A DNA stretch of 55,329 bases from positions 1-55,329 of the forward strand of contig DASVYC010000016.1 of NCBI GenBank assembly GCA_036392375.1, read 5' to 3'. This DNA comes from JAFEBO01 sp036392375. Lineage in GTDB: Bacteria; Planctomycetota; Phycisphaerae; Phycisphaerales; UBA1924. The notes beneath the pieces are model-generated. The model searched no databases, was not told where the DNA came from, and saw only the letters and a list, made by a program, of their open reading frames with translations. Position 1 is the stretch's first letter, and each line of letters starts with the position of its first letter. The translations under genes were made by a program, and so were the position numbers. Shown here in pieces: positions 15,171 to 23,331 of the stretch.

Positions 15171-16232
15171 TCACATGTCGCTCATGCCGCCGCCGCCACC
15201 CATGCCGGGCATGGCAGCTGGCTGGTTCGCCGGCGCGGGAGCGGGCGGCGCCATGCCCGTGAGCTGCTTGCGCTGCTCGTCGGTGAGCACGGCGGCGGCC
15301 TTGCCCACGTCGCGGATGAACTCGATCCGCTGCTCGCTCTTGATCTGCTCGATCTCGCGCGCCTTGGCCTCGATCTTGGACGAGTCCGGCGCGTCGCTCC
15401 CGGTCAAATCCCACAGCTCCTGCTCGGCCTGGTCGATCTTCCGCTGGAGCGTCGCCTGGTTGAGCAGCGACTGCTCCTTGATCTCACCGAGCTGCTTCTG
15501 CTGCTCGACGGTCAGCGTGATGTGCGAGCCGTGGTCGATGAAGAAGCCGGTCGCACCGAGGTGGTAAATGTGCGAGACGCCCGGGAATCCAGGGAGCGCG
15601 GACGCCATCCCGCCGGTGCTCATGCCGCCGCCCATGCGCGACGCGCCCATGCTCATCATCTGATCCATCATCCCCATCATGCCGCCCCCGCCCCCACCAC
15701 CCCCACCAGGCATGCCGGGCGCGCCGACGGATCCGCCTCCCATCCCGCCCATCATGTTGTCCATCATGCCCATGCCGCCCCCGCCCCCTCCGCTCGGCAT
15801 GCCACCACCGCCGCTAGCCATCCCAGACATGCCCGACATCCCGCCGCCGGCGGGAGGCATCGACCCGCTCCCCATCCGCTTCATCCCCATGCCGGGCCCC
15901 ATCGGCACGCGGCCCGAAGGCATGGCCGGCTGCATGCCGCCTGCTGCCTGCGGCGCACCTCCAGACGCCTGCCCCTTCGCCAGAGCGGACTGGAGCTGAG
16001 CGATCTGCGCGCGGAGCTCGGCCAGTTGCTTGACGAGCTCGGCGTTGTCGACGGGCTGGGCCGCGGGCGGCACGTGCGCGCCCGCCCCTTGGGCGACGTG
16101 AGCGGCGTGAGTGGCCGGGTCGACGCCGGCGGGCGGCTGGCCGGAAGACGCGGGCTGCGACTGGGCGAGGGCGGCTGCCGTCAGCGCGGTGCCGGCAGTC
16201 AAGGCGAGGACGATGATGCGTGCACGGTTCAT
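15171..16232 (-). CDS. Secreted Spy/CpxP-like protein with long Gly/Met-rich region
   Basis: A 353-residue protein. A signal peptide (ALTAGTALTAAALAQS) is followed by a short coiled coil (VDNAELVKQLAELRAQIAQL). A segment of about 120 residues (roughly 95-210) is made of Gly and Met with runs such as GGGGGGMGMMDNMMGGMGGG. Next is a helical C-terminal domain (LTVEQQKQLGEIKEQSLLNQ, with VLTDEQRKQLTGM) resembling the LTxxQ repeats of the Spy/CpxP family. A further Met/Gly tail ends the protein. Spy-type proteins are periplasmic chaperones or metal-responsive proteins, and Met-rich stretches bind Cu(I) or Ag(I). It is divergent from the Rrf2 gene and has an operator-like dyad in its promoter (16305-16321). 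Confidence 0.8.
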   Translation of the reverse strand: MNRARIIVLALTAGTALTAAALAQSQPASSGQPPAGVDPATHAAHVAQGAGAHVPPAAQPVDNAELVKQLAELRAQIAQLQSALAKGQASGGAPQAAGGMQPAMPSGRVPMGPGMGMKRMGSGSMPPAGGGMSGMSGMASGGGGMPSGGGGGGMGMMDNMMGGMGGGSVGAPGMPGGGGGGGGGMMGMMDQMMSMGASRMGGGMSTGGMASALPGFPGVSHIYHLGATGFFIDHGSHITLTVEQQKQLGEIKEQSLLNQATLQRKIDQAEQELWDLTGSDAPDSSKIEAKAREIEQIKSEQRIEFIRDVGKAAAVLTDEQRKQLTGMAPPAPAPANQPAAMPGMGGGGGMSDM

Positions 16233-16295
16233 GTGTGATCTCCTTTTCGAGAGGCGACAGGTTGAGGAGAGGCCGGCGCGGTGGTCGCGTCAAAC

Positions 16296-16331
16296 ATCCA
16301 AAGCATATCCTCTTTGGATATATACCGTCAA
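16296..16331 (-). promoter_or_regulatory. Promoter of the Spy-like gene with nested dyads (putative Rrf2 operator)
   Basis: On the minus strand, TTGACG (16326-16331) and TATGCT (16302-16307) are 18 bp apart. Between and over them lies a perfect inverted repeat ATATCC-TCTTT-GGATAT (16305-16321). A second, overlapping one is ATCCAAAG-N8-CTTTGGAT (16296-16319). The site is in the divergent gap facing the Rrf2 gene, so control by that regulator is a reasonable inference. The 11-mer CCTCTTTGGAT within it also occurs at 5362-5372 upstream of copZ. Confidence 0.6.
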
Positions 16332-16508
16332 GACGCTTCGGAAGTTCGCGCCCTGGAACTGGGAATGGCGACGGTCCTTGCCACGCGTGCGGGACGCGGA
16401 AGCGCCCCGACGCGCAGAAACCGCCAACAGAACGCCGATACGATGACCTTGTCGTACTTGAACCAGCCGCGAGTCCCCAGCAGCCCTAAGGCCCATCAGG
16501 AAACCCCG

Positions 16509-16988
16509 ATGCTCACCCGACAGGTTGGAGTTGCCGCGACCTGTCTGGGGCTCATCGCCCGGGCCGGAGAAGGCGGGCTTCAGATCCCGCAGATCGCCGA
16601 GCGAACCGGGATCTCCAAACCGACGCTGGCGAAGGTGATCTATGCGCTGGCCCGCAAGAAGCTCGTCAAGACCCGGCGCGGGGTCGGCGGCGGAGTCGCG
16701 CTCGCCAGGCCGGCGTCGAGCATCACGATGTACGACCTGTGCGTGCTCTTGGACGATCCGGTGGTTGAGTGCCGCTGCATGTTCGGGTTCGGCCACTGCG
16801 CCGCGGACGGAGCGTGCCCGCCCGGGTGCCCGTGCATGGCGATGCACCACAAGCAGATCGAGTTCCTCAAGGGCACGACGATGGCGGACGTCTCGTCGCT
16901 GATGCTCTCGCATCTGTGTCACGACGGAGAGACGAGAGGGAGCACCCCGAAGGGTCGCTCCGCGCGAGCACGTCGAACGAAGAAGTGA
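16509..16988 (+). CDS. Rrf2-family transcriptional regulator with Cys cluster
   Basis: A 159-residue DNA-binding protein. The N-terminal winged helix-turn-helix is typical of Rrf2 (GLQIPQIAERTGISKPTLAKVIYALARKKLVKTRRGVGGGVALA). The cluster region has six cysteines within 22 residues: Cys88, 90, 97, 103, 107 and 109 (CRCMFGFGHC, then CPPGCPC). Iron-sulfur Rrf2 sensors such as IscR and NsrR use three Cys with similar spacing; the extra ones are unusual and might bind other metals. I chose the ATG at 16509, where AGGAA is placed six bases upstream. The frame extends upstream to 16281, but that part reads through the operator region. Divergent from the Spy-like gene, whose promoter it likely controls. 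Confidence 0.9.
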   Translation: MLTRQVGVAATCLGLIARAGEGGLQIPQIAERTGISKPTLAKVIYALARKKLVKTRRGVGGGVALARPASSITMYDLCVLLDDPVVECRCMFGFGHCAADGACPPGCPCMAMHHKQIEFLKGTTMADVSSLMLSHLCHDGETRGSTPKGRSARARRTKK

Positions 16989-17032
16989 ATCGCCGATGCT
17001 GGCTGGCTTTGCGTGATGCGGGCGCAGCGTGA

Positions 17033-18478
17033 TCACGGGCCACCACCTTCGACTGCATGCGGAGACACCTCGCGACCTTCAGTTTCTGAGAGCCGTCCCC
17101 CGACCGCGTATTCGAGTTCGATCCGAGCAAGCGCCGCATCCCGCTCCAGTTCGTTGAGCCGGATCCGCGCCTCAATGACGCCGCGCTGCGCTTCGAGGAG
17201 CACCGTCACATCGTCCTGGCCCGCCGCCACCGACCTGGACGCCAGCTGAAGGTTGGTCTCGGCGAGAGCGATCAGGTCACGGCGGAACTCCGCAGCGATC
17301 GCCTCGGTGCTCTGCGCCTCGACGAAGGCGACGCGGGCTGCTGCGACGGCGCGCTGGGCGGTGTCCTCGAAGGCGGCCAGGGACGCCCGCGCGAGCGAGC
17401 CCGCCTTCGCGATCTGGGCCTGGTTCAGGTCAAAGATGGGGATCGCGACCTCGATGTCCGGGCCGACGAACCGCGCCTTGTCCTCGGTCTGCTCGAACGC
17501 CACGCCGAGGCCGAGGCTCTTGATGCGGCTCCGTTCCTGCTCGCTCAGCTCCGCGGCGCGGGCCTCCACGACCGCGCGAGCGGCGGCCACGTCGAGCCTC
17601 TGGCTCGTCGCCAGTACCACGACGGCCGATTCGTCGAGCCCCGTCGGTAACTGCGGCCGATGGACCGGATGGTCGTCGTGGTGCTCTTCCGACGCCGTCC
17701 ACGCCGCATCATCGCCCGCGTGCCCGATGAGCAGCAGCAGCCTCCGCCGCTCCTTGGCCAGTTCCCGCTCCTGCAACGCCAGATCCGCTCGCAGCGACAG
17801 GAGTTGCTGCCGCGCTCGGTTCGGGTCCAGGGGCGTGCCCTCTCCGCCCCGCACACGGTCTTGGAGCGCCACAACCGAGCGCTCGACCATCGCGATGTTC
17901 TCCCGCGTGAGCGCCACCGCCCGCTGGCCGAAGACCACCCGTGCGTGCGATGCCTTCACGTCGGCCACCAGACGCAGCGCCGAATCCGACACCGACAGCA
18001 CAGTCTCATTGAGCCGGGCGTCCGCGGCACGGATTCGGCTGGGGCGCAGCCACAGGGAGACCAAATCCTGCACCACCGTCGCACCGACCTGGGAGTAGCC
18101 CGCGACGGGATCCACAGGGAATCGCAGCGCCAGCGCGAGAACCGGGTTGGGCAGGAGGCCGGCCTGGACAAGATCCGCTCTCCCGGCAGCGATCTGCTCG
18201 ACCTGGGATCGAAGAGCCCGGTTGTTCATCAGCGCGGTGGTCGCCGCCTGCTCCATCGAAAGGGGCGACTTGCCGTCCCACGGCGAGTGCCGATCCGCCC
18301 ACGGCACCGTCCAGTCCACCGGCAGGCCGGACCGGTCTGCGACGGCCCCGCCCGCCCGCCGCAGATCCGGCGAGGGGTCGAGCGAGGCGCAACCGCCCGC
18401 GAGTGCGACCAGTGTCAGCGCCGCGGTGGCAACTATGCGAGAGAAGTGATGGGCGACAGAGAGAGCATGGCAGGTCAT
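17033..18478 (-). CDS. TolC/CusC-family outer-membrane efflux lipoprotein (copy 2)
   Basis: A 481-residue protein with a lipoprotein signal (ATAALTLVALAGGCAS) and two outer-membrane efflux repeats of long helices. The hallmark VQAGLLPNPVLALALRFPV corresponds to LLRNPDLAGFF in copy 1. A His-rich insertion, EEHHDDHPVHRP, lies near the middle and is absent from copy 1; it could bind metal. GGAG nine bases upstream supports the ATG at 18478 over an in-frame start at 18526. The gene directly follows the zinc-ribbon lipoprotein copy 2. It provides a second candidate outer-membrane partner for the RND pump at 24.9-29.7 kb. Confidence 0.92.
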   Translation of the reverse strand: MTCHALSVAHHFSRIVATAALTLVALAGGCASLDPSPDLRRAGGAVADRSGLPVDWTVPWADRHSPWDGKSPLSMEQAATTALMNNRALRSQVEQIAAGRADLVQAGLLPNPVLALALRFPVDPVAGYSQVGATVVQDLVSLWLRPSRIRAADARLNETVLSVSDSALRLVADVKASHARVVFGQRAVALTRENIAMVERSVVALQDRVRGGEGTPLDPNRARQQLLSLRADLALQERELAKERRRLLLLIGHAGDDAAWTASEEHHDDHPVHRPQLPTGLDESAVVVLATSQRLDVAAARAVVEARAAELSEQERSRIKSLGLGVAFEQTEDKARFVGPDIEVAIPIFDLNQAQIAKAGSLARASLAAFEDTAQRAVAAARVAFVEAQSTEAIAAEFRRDLIALAETNLQLASRSVAAGQDDVTVLLEAQRGVIEARIRLNELERDAALARIELEYAVGGRLSETEGREVSPHAVEGGGP

Positions 18479-18526
18479 GAACGAAGTCTCCGGGGGACTG
18501 GTGGAGGAGCAGCGGGACGGGAGCAC

Positions 18527-18865
18527 TCACTTGGCTGCGCGCGGCACACACCGGTCGCAGTCCACACCCTCGGGCGCGCACGACGCGCAGCGGACCTTGA
18601 GCACGCCGTCTTGCTCGTAGATGCTCATGTCGCTCTTACAGTCCTCGCAGCGGTGCGTCTTGATGACGCGGTCGCCGGTGTACCCCGTCCGCGGGTGGTA
18701 CGTGCCGCGCACCTTGGTGATCTCGTCATAACACTTGGTGCACACGGAGACCTGCCCCGGCTGGGCCGGCGTCATGGCGTGCTTGTCGCTGGCGCAGCCG
18801 CCCGCGAAGAGCACGGCGGTGAGGGAGAGGATGAAGACGAAAACGACGGGACGTGCGGAAATCAT
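18527..18865 (-). CDS. Zinc-ribbon-like periplasmic lipoprotein (copy 2)
   Basis: A 112-residue paralogue of the protein at 9975-10322. It has a lipoprotein signal (VFILSLTAVLFAGGCAS) and the Cys pairs CTKC, CEDC, CASC and CDRC. Its C-terminal half, SIYEQDGVLKVRCASC then APEGVDCDRCVP, matches copy 1 almost residue for residue. The N-terminal half contains a Tyr/Thr/Gly-rich segment (TYHPRTGYTGDRVIKTHRC) where copy 1 has GEYRGGGWRHIEYRRVHQC. It stands immediately upstream of TolC copy 2. Probably a periplasmic metal-binding accessory; no tested function is known to me. Confidence 0.78.
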   Translation of the reverse strand: MISARPVVFVFILSLTAVLFAGGCASDKHAMTPAQPGQVSVCTKCYDEITKVRGTYHPRTGYTGDRVIKTHRCEDCKSDMSIYEQDGVLKVRCASCAPEGVDCDRCVPRAAK

Positions 18866-18973
18866 GGGACCATCTCCTGAAGGAATCCTGCCTCGGCCCG
18901 CCGAACCGTTCGGCGAGCCTTGGCTCGTGCAATCGGCCCGCGCCGCGTCGGCGGGGCGGGACCGTGGTTGTGG

Positions 18974-19759
18974 TTACTTGTGCTCGTGGCCGCCGCTTGT
19001 ACCGTGCCCCGCGTCGGGCGTGGCACTGCCACCTGCGGCGGGCTTCTTCTCGGCCCGGCTCGACCAGTGAAGGTGCGCGATCTTCGGCGAACCGCCTTCA
19101 TCCACCACGACATAGGTCACGGCGGCGAGGTACTTCCGCGGCGCATCGGGATGGTTGGGGTCGGGCACGGTGAACGAGCCGATCTGCCGCACGATCGAGG
19201 TCGTGCCGAAGGTCTGCACGTCTTCCTTCGCCACGGTCATGACGAAGCCGGGCATCTCCTTGAGTTCCGGCATCAGGTGGTGGTCGCGGTACGTCTCCCA
19301 CGTTCCTTCATCGCCCGCGTTCTCGCTCACCGTCGCGCGGCCCTTGTCGAGGAACAGCGCATTCAACGCCGTCACGTCAGCCTTGCCGCACGCGGCGAGG
19401 TACTCGCGGGCGACCTTCAGAGCCGGGTTGCTCGCCGCGTTGATCGCCGCGACGGCCTCCGGAGCGGCCTTGGTCAAGAGCGCCATCTTCGCCTCGTCGG
19501 ACTTGCGGTCCCACTTGCGGTCACAGCCGGGGCAGCAGAAGCCGATGGTGACGCCCTTGAACTGCCGCGTGGGTGCTTCGGCATCCACCTCGTTTTCCAT
19601 GATCGGGCAGAGCTTGTTGACGGGTTTGGGCGTGGGTTGGGCCTGCGCCGTCGCGGCCGTCGGCTGGGGCTCCGCTGCCCAGGCGGCGGCGCTGACGATG
19701 CCTGCGCCGAGCACAAGCGCGGCGAGTGAACGAACAAACACGGTGGGGGATTTCTTCAC
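18974..19759 (-). CDS. Secreted TRASH/YHS-like metal-binding protein with NTF2-like domain
   Basis: A 261-residue protein with a signal peptide (SLAALVLGAGIVSAAAWAAE). Residues about 47-85 (KLCPIMENEVDAEAP, then GVTIGFCCPGCDRKW) form a Cys-based YHS/TRASH-type metal site. The next about 130 residues (NPALKVAREYLAACGKADVTALNALF, with HLMPELKEMPGF and HLHWSS) look like an NTF2/SnoaL-type alpha-beta cone domain. The C-terminus is His-rich (GHGTSGGHEHK). The start is a GTG at 19759 with GGAG upstream. It stands between zinc-ribbon copy 2 and the large heavy-metal-binding protein, which shares the CPI(M/T)-FCCP metal-site pattern. Likely periplasmic metal capture; precise role unknown. Confidence 0.75.
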   Translation of the reverse strand: MKKSPTVFVRSLAALVLGAGIVSAAAWAAEPQPTAATAQAQPTPKPVNKLCPIMENEVDAEAPTRQFKGVTIGFCCPGCDRKWDRKSDEAKMALLTKAAPEAVAAINAASNPALKVAREYLAACGKADVTALNALFLDKGRATVSENAGDEGTWETYRDHHLMPELKEMPGFVMTVAKEDVQTFGTTSIVRQIGSFTVPDPNHPDAPRKYLAAVTYVVVDEGGSPKIAHLHWSSRAEKKPAAGGSATPDAGHGTSGGHEHK

Positions 19760-19835
19760 GGGATGGACTCCGGAGAACTTGGAATGGATCGGTTGAACGG
19801 ATAACGGATGGCCCGACAGGTTGAGCAGGCGGGAT

Positions 19836-19868
19836 GCCGCCGTGCCGGCTTTCGCCCGGCGCGGCGGC
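19836..19868. terminator. Strong GC hairpin just after the stop of the heavy-metal-binding protein gene
   Basis: A 13-bp stem (19836-19848 with 19856-19868, one wobble-type mismatch) with a 7-base loop begins six bases beyond the stop codon of the minus-strand gene at 19874. There is no U-tract, so it is either a factor-assisted terminator or an mRNA 3-prime stabiliser. A comparable hairpin occupies the same position after the haem oxygenase gene. Confidence 0.4.
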
Positions 19869-19873
19869 GACGA

Positions 19874-21775
19874 TTACTTCTTGATGTACTCGCTCGGATC
19901 GAGGACCTCTTTCGGCGAGGTCTTGGCGAGCAGCACGTACTCATCGATGCACGGGGGGCAGCAGAACTCGTAGGTCTTGCCGCCGATGATCCAGGTGAAC
20001 TTGGGGTTCGCCTTGGTCATCGTGATCGGGCAGACCTTGTCCCCGGCCTTGGGCTTCATGTCGTGCTTGGCCATCTTGCCCTTGTACTTGTCGCCCGCCG
20101 TGACCGAGCCGTTGGCCTTGATGTCGGCCTCGGTGTAAACGCCGCCGGGCGTCAGGTAGAGCGCCCGCTCATCGTCTGCGCTCACGCCCGTGGGCATGGA
20201 ATCGTCGCCGTCATGCCCGCCCTTGGCGGACGAGGCCGCGATCGCCGCGACAAACTTGCTCATCTTCTCGGTCTCGCTCAACTTCTCCCACGCGGCGGCG
20301 GAGGCCGGATCGTGGAACGCGACGGCCTGGCCCTTGAAGTCGCGGGTGATCTTGGCATCCGCCGCATCGGCCGTGATGGGGCAGACAGTGTTGGCCGGAG
20401 CTGCGCTGTGCTTGTGTTCGTCCTTGCCCTTTTCACCGTGCTCGTCCTTCCCCTCGCCCTTGGCGACGTTGAACGTGAAAGGCACGGTGATGACCTTGCC
20501 GTCGTGCTGGAACTGGGCCCAGCCCTTGTAGACTCCCGCAGCCTTGAAGTGGGCCTCGAAGTCCACCTTGGGACCGCCCTTCATGTCGGCGTGGCCCTGC
20601 TTGGCGTGGTCGTGGTCCCCGTCGGCGTGCTCGTGCGGATGGCTGTGCACGAACTGCTTGAGGTCCTGGCTGATGATGACCAGGTGCCCCATCGCGCCGA
20701 GGTAGGGCGTCAGGTCGTTCACCGGCTTGCCGTCCTTGCTGATCGTGTAGGAGAACGTCGCGGGCTTCCCGATGGTCACGGGGCCGCCGGTGTCGAGCGT
20801 GACGGTGTACCCGTCCACGGTCTTGGGCTTGTCCGAGTCAACCGCGAGCGGCTTCGCGGCCCTGGCCGGCCCGTCGACCGTGAGCGTCACCGGCACGACC
20901 TGCATGCCGACGTCCTTGGGGGTGAAGTCGTGGAAGAGCGTGTACTCGCCGCCGGCGGGGAAGGTCCAGGCGAGCGTGAACGTGCCGTCGGGCTGCAGCT
21001 CGGGGTGCTCGTGGGCGTACCACGACAGGTCCTTGCTTACCATCAACAGGTGCAGCGGCTTTTCGTGGACGATCTCCACGCCCTTGACGGCCATGCCCAT
21101 CGGGTCCTTGAGGGTGAAGACCAGGTTGGCCGGCTTGCCGGCCTCGATCTTGCCGCCGACCGGCTTGACGCTCACGGAGAACTCCTCGCTGGTGAGCTTC
21201 TTGAGCTTCATGTGGCAGACCGGGCACTCGCCGGGCTTGTCGTAGGTCTTGCTCCCCTCGCAGTGCATGGGGCAGAAGTACTTGGCGGGGGCCGCGGCGG
21301 CGAGCGAGTCGATCTGGGCCTTGCCCTTGGCGAACGCGGCCTTGGCGGCGGCGGTGTCCTTCTTCTCGCCCGCCTCATGAATGGCGTCCATCTGCTCGGC
21401 GATGGCCTTGCCGGCGTTGTTGATCTCCTTGACCTTCGCCTTGTCCACGCCGGAGTCGGGCTTGAGGGCCAGCGCGCCCAGCGAGCGGGCAATCGCGGCG
21501 ATGGCGTCGCCCTCATCGTGGGCCGCGTCGAGGTCGCCCTTGTTCAGGGCCTCCTCGACTTCCTTGGCGCGGGATGCCATCTCCGCCACGGCCTTGGCGT
21601 AGGTGTCGGGGGCTTTGGCCGCCGGACCGTGGCTGTGTCCGTCATCTTTGTGCCCGGGTTGGGCCTTTTTGTCGTCGCCGTGACTGTGCTGGGCCAAGGC
21701 CGACGGCGCGGCCAGCGCGAGCGCAGCCCCGGCGGTGAACAGTGCGAACAGGATGGAACGTTTGGTGGTCTTCAT
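19874..21775 (-). CDS. Large secreted multidomain heavy-metal-binding protein (HMBD plus two YHS/TRASH-like sites)
   Basis: A 633-residue protein. It has a signal peptide (FALFTAGAALALAAPSALAQ), a His-rich segment, and a helical DUF3347-like region. A heavy-metal-binding domain follows (KYFCPMHCEGSKTYDKPGEC, then PVCHMKL), and next are beta-sandwich segments resembling those in periplasmic CusB-associated proteins (HLLMVSKDLSWYAHEHPELQ). A His-rich loop (HSHPHEHADGDHDHAKQGH) precedes a YHS-like site (CPITADAADAKITRDFKGQ). It ends in a TRASH-like site (VCPITMTKANPKF with FCCPPCIDEY). AAGGAG supports the ATG at 21775. It probably binds copper or other metals in the periplasm at several sites. 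The number and order of metal sites in one chain is unusual. Confidence 0.85.
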   Translation of the reverse strand: MKTTKRSILFALFTAGAALALAAPSALAQHSHGDDKKAQPGHKDDGHSHGPAAKAPDTYAKAVAEMASRAKEVEEALNKGDLDAAHDEGDAIAAIARSLGALALKPDSGVDKAKVKEINNAGKAIAEQMDAIHEAGEKKDTAAAKAAFAKGKAQIDSLAAAAPAKYFCPMHCEGSKTYDKPGECPVCHMKLKKLTSEEFSVSVKPVGGKIEAGKPANLVFTLKDPMGMAVKGVEIVHEKPLHLLMVSKDLSWYAHEHPELQPDGTFTLAWTFPAGGEYTLFHDFTPKDVGMQVVPVTLTVDGPARAAKPLAVDSDKPKTVDGYTVTLDTGGPVTIGKPATFSYTISKDGKPVNDLTPYLGAMGHLVIISQDLKQFVHSHPHEHADGDHDHAKQGHADMKGGPKVDFEAHFKAAGVYKGWAQFQHDGKVITVPFTFNVAKGEGKDEHGEKGKDEHKHSAAPANTVCPITADAADAKITRDFKGQAVAFHDPASAAAWEKLSETEKMSKFVAAIAASSAKGGHDGDDSMPTGVSADDERALYLTPGGVYTEADIKANGSVTAGDKYKGKMAKHDMKPKAGDKVCPITMTKANPKFTWIIGGKTYEFCCPPCIDEYVLLAKTSPKEVLDPSEYIKK

Positions 21776-21857
21776 TTCAGGACTCCTTGCAGGGGTTGTG
21801 GGAACCAACGACAGGTGCTGGAACCCGGCGGCTGACACGGCCGCTCGGGCGGGTCAT

Positions 21858-21878
21858 CGGCCGCGAACGCCGCGGCCG
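21858..21878. terminator. GC hairpin just after the haem oxygenase stop
   Basis: A perfect 8-bp inverted repeat, CGGCCGCG-AACGC-CGCGGCCG, ends five bases beyond the stop codon of the minus-strand haem oxygenase gene (21884). No U-run follows. Its position matches that of the hairpin at 19836-19868. Confidence 0.35.
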
Positions 21879-21883
21879 GGTGG

Positions 21884-22648
21884 TTACTCGGTGGGATGCG
21901 TCGGCGCCTCCTTCCCCGCCCGCGCGGGGAACTCCACGACCGGCTCGGGCCGTGTCGCGGCGTTGCCGCCCGATGTGGCCGGGTGCGTGAGGTCCTCGAA
22001 GATATCGTGCACGCCCCGGAAGGCGTCCACGGCGACCGCGACGATCAGGTCACACTCGGAGGCGGGCAGGGTGAGAATGTCGAGCGCGGCCTTGAAGTAC
22101 GACCAGCGCTCCCGCTGCCGCTCGCCGTGGGGCTCGAAGTACTCGGTGCCGGAACCAGGCCCGCCCGCGGCGGGCAAGTCCAGGGCCTTCCGCACCGCCG
22201 GGGCAAGGAAGCGTCCGCCGTTGGTCGAACCCTCCAGCACGTAGAACGTGCCCAGGAGCGCGACCGCGTCGTCGTCGGCGAGGGCGCTGATCCGCCCGCA
22301 GAACAGACGTGTCGCCGCCAGCGGCGGATGGCCGTCCGCGTGCTCGCCCAGGGTCGCCAGGTCCGCCCGGATCGCCGGCTCGTGCAGGTATTGCTCGCGC
22401 ACCACCACGGCCAGGGCTCCGTGCTTCTGGGCCCCGGCCCGCAACGCGGCGTCGAGGGTAGCGTGGACGTGCCGCATCTGCCCGAGGTAGCGGGCGTACA
22501 TGGCGCGGTCGATCCGGCCCGAGACCATCGCGGCCATGAGCGGGTGCGTCTCGGCGCGGCGGTGCTCGTCGCGGGTCTCGGCCTTGAGGCGCTCGGAGAG
22601 CGGCCTTGGAACGCGGTCGGGAGCGTGGGACGTGCGGTGGTCGATCAT
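21884..22648 (-). CDS. Haem oxygenase-like protein (biliverdin-producing family)
   Basis: A 254-residue helical protein. The N-terminus, LSERLKAETRDEHRRAETHPLM, matches the haem oxygenase region containing the proximal His. The distal helix motif is LLGTFYVLEGSTNGGRFL, close to the glycine-rich YVLEGSxxGG signature. These enzymes open the haem ring with O2 and a reductant, giving biliverdin, CO and Fe2+. The C-terminal about 30 residues are a poorly ordered extension. It lies between a secreted helical protein and the heavy-metal-binding protein, on the same strand. Its presence could serve iron recycling or haem turnover for the nearby cytochromes, which is inference. Family assignment is strong; activity depends on the exact His ligand, which I infer rather than prove. 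Confidence 0.85.
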   Translation of the reverse strand: MIDHRTSHAPDRVPRPLSERLKAETRDEHRRAETHPLMAAMVSGRIDRAMYARYLGQMRHVHATLDAALRAGAQKHGALAVVVREQYLHEPAIRADLATLGEHADGHPPLAATRLFCGRISALADDDAVALLGTFYVLEGSTNGGRFLAPAVRKALDLPAAGGPGSGTEYFEPHGERQRERWSYFKAALDILTLPASECDLIVAVAVDAFRGVHDIFEDLTHPATSGGNAATRPEPVVEFPARAGKEAPTHPTE

Positions 22649-22705
22649 GGCGGATGCTCCAGCGTGCGGCGGACGGGGTGAACGGTGAGCGGGGAAACGC
22701 GCGGG

Positions 22706-23140
22706 TTACTTGGCCCGGGCCTTGGCGAGCAGTTCCTCGGCCTCGGCGACGTAGTACTGGGTGGCGGCCACATCGAACTTGGAGAACGCGCCCTTGGCGT
22801 TCGCGCCCGCGATCTTGTCGTGCAGGGCCTTGACGTGCTCCAGGTGCCGCCGGGCCGCGGCCTCGCCGCGGTCCTTGGCGAACTCGACATCGCGCTGGGC
22901 CTCGAAGCGGCGCAGCGACCAGAGGTACGAGTGCTCGACGGTCTGATGCGCGATCGGAGAGCCGTCGGCGAGGTCGTGCAGGAACATGCACGCCTTCTCG
23001 GCGGCGGCCAGCCGCGCCGCGGCGCTGGGCGGCTCGGCTCCGGGGGCGGGCGCGGATGGCTGGCCCCCCGCCTGCCCCAGCGCGATGGCGGCAGCGGCGG
23101 CGAGCAACACCACGGCGGCGGATCGGGTGACGATGGTCAT
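22706..23140 (-). CDS. Small secreted helical protein of unknown function
   Basis: A 144-residue protein with a signal peptide (AAVVLLAAAAAIALGQ) and a mature part dominated by Ala/Glu/Arg/His helices (WSLRRFEAQRDVEFAKDRGE, RRHLEHVKALHDKIAGA, QYYVAEAEELLAKARAK). It has one Cys and several His but no recognisable metal motif. AAGGAG precedes the ATG at 23140; the frame extends upstream without a better start. The leader AAGGAGTCCTGA is shared with the heavy-metal-binding gene at 21775. It is probably the first gene of the 23.1-19 kb minus-strand unit. The 21-bp array B lies about 190 bp upstream of it. I do not recognise a family. Confidence 0.65.
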   Translation of the reverse strand: MTIVTRSAAVVLLAAAAAIALGQAGGQPSAPAPGAEPPSAAARLAAAEKACMFLHDLADGSPIAHQTVEHSYLWSLRRFEAQRDVEFAKDRGEAAARRHLEHVKALHDKIAGANAKGAFSKFDVAATQYYVAEAEELLAKARAK

Positions 23141-23331
23141 GTCAGGACTCCTTGGAAAGATGGACGGACGGACAAACGTCATTCGCGCAGCGACCGGCGA
23201 CACACCGGCCCGCGCGGGGCCGAGGGACGGGGACACGGGCATTCACCACCGAGGCGGGGAGACATGGAGCGGGGCCGAGGGCATGGACGTGGGGATCGCG
23301 GGGGTGCGCGCCGGGACCGCGCGGTTGGCTG

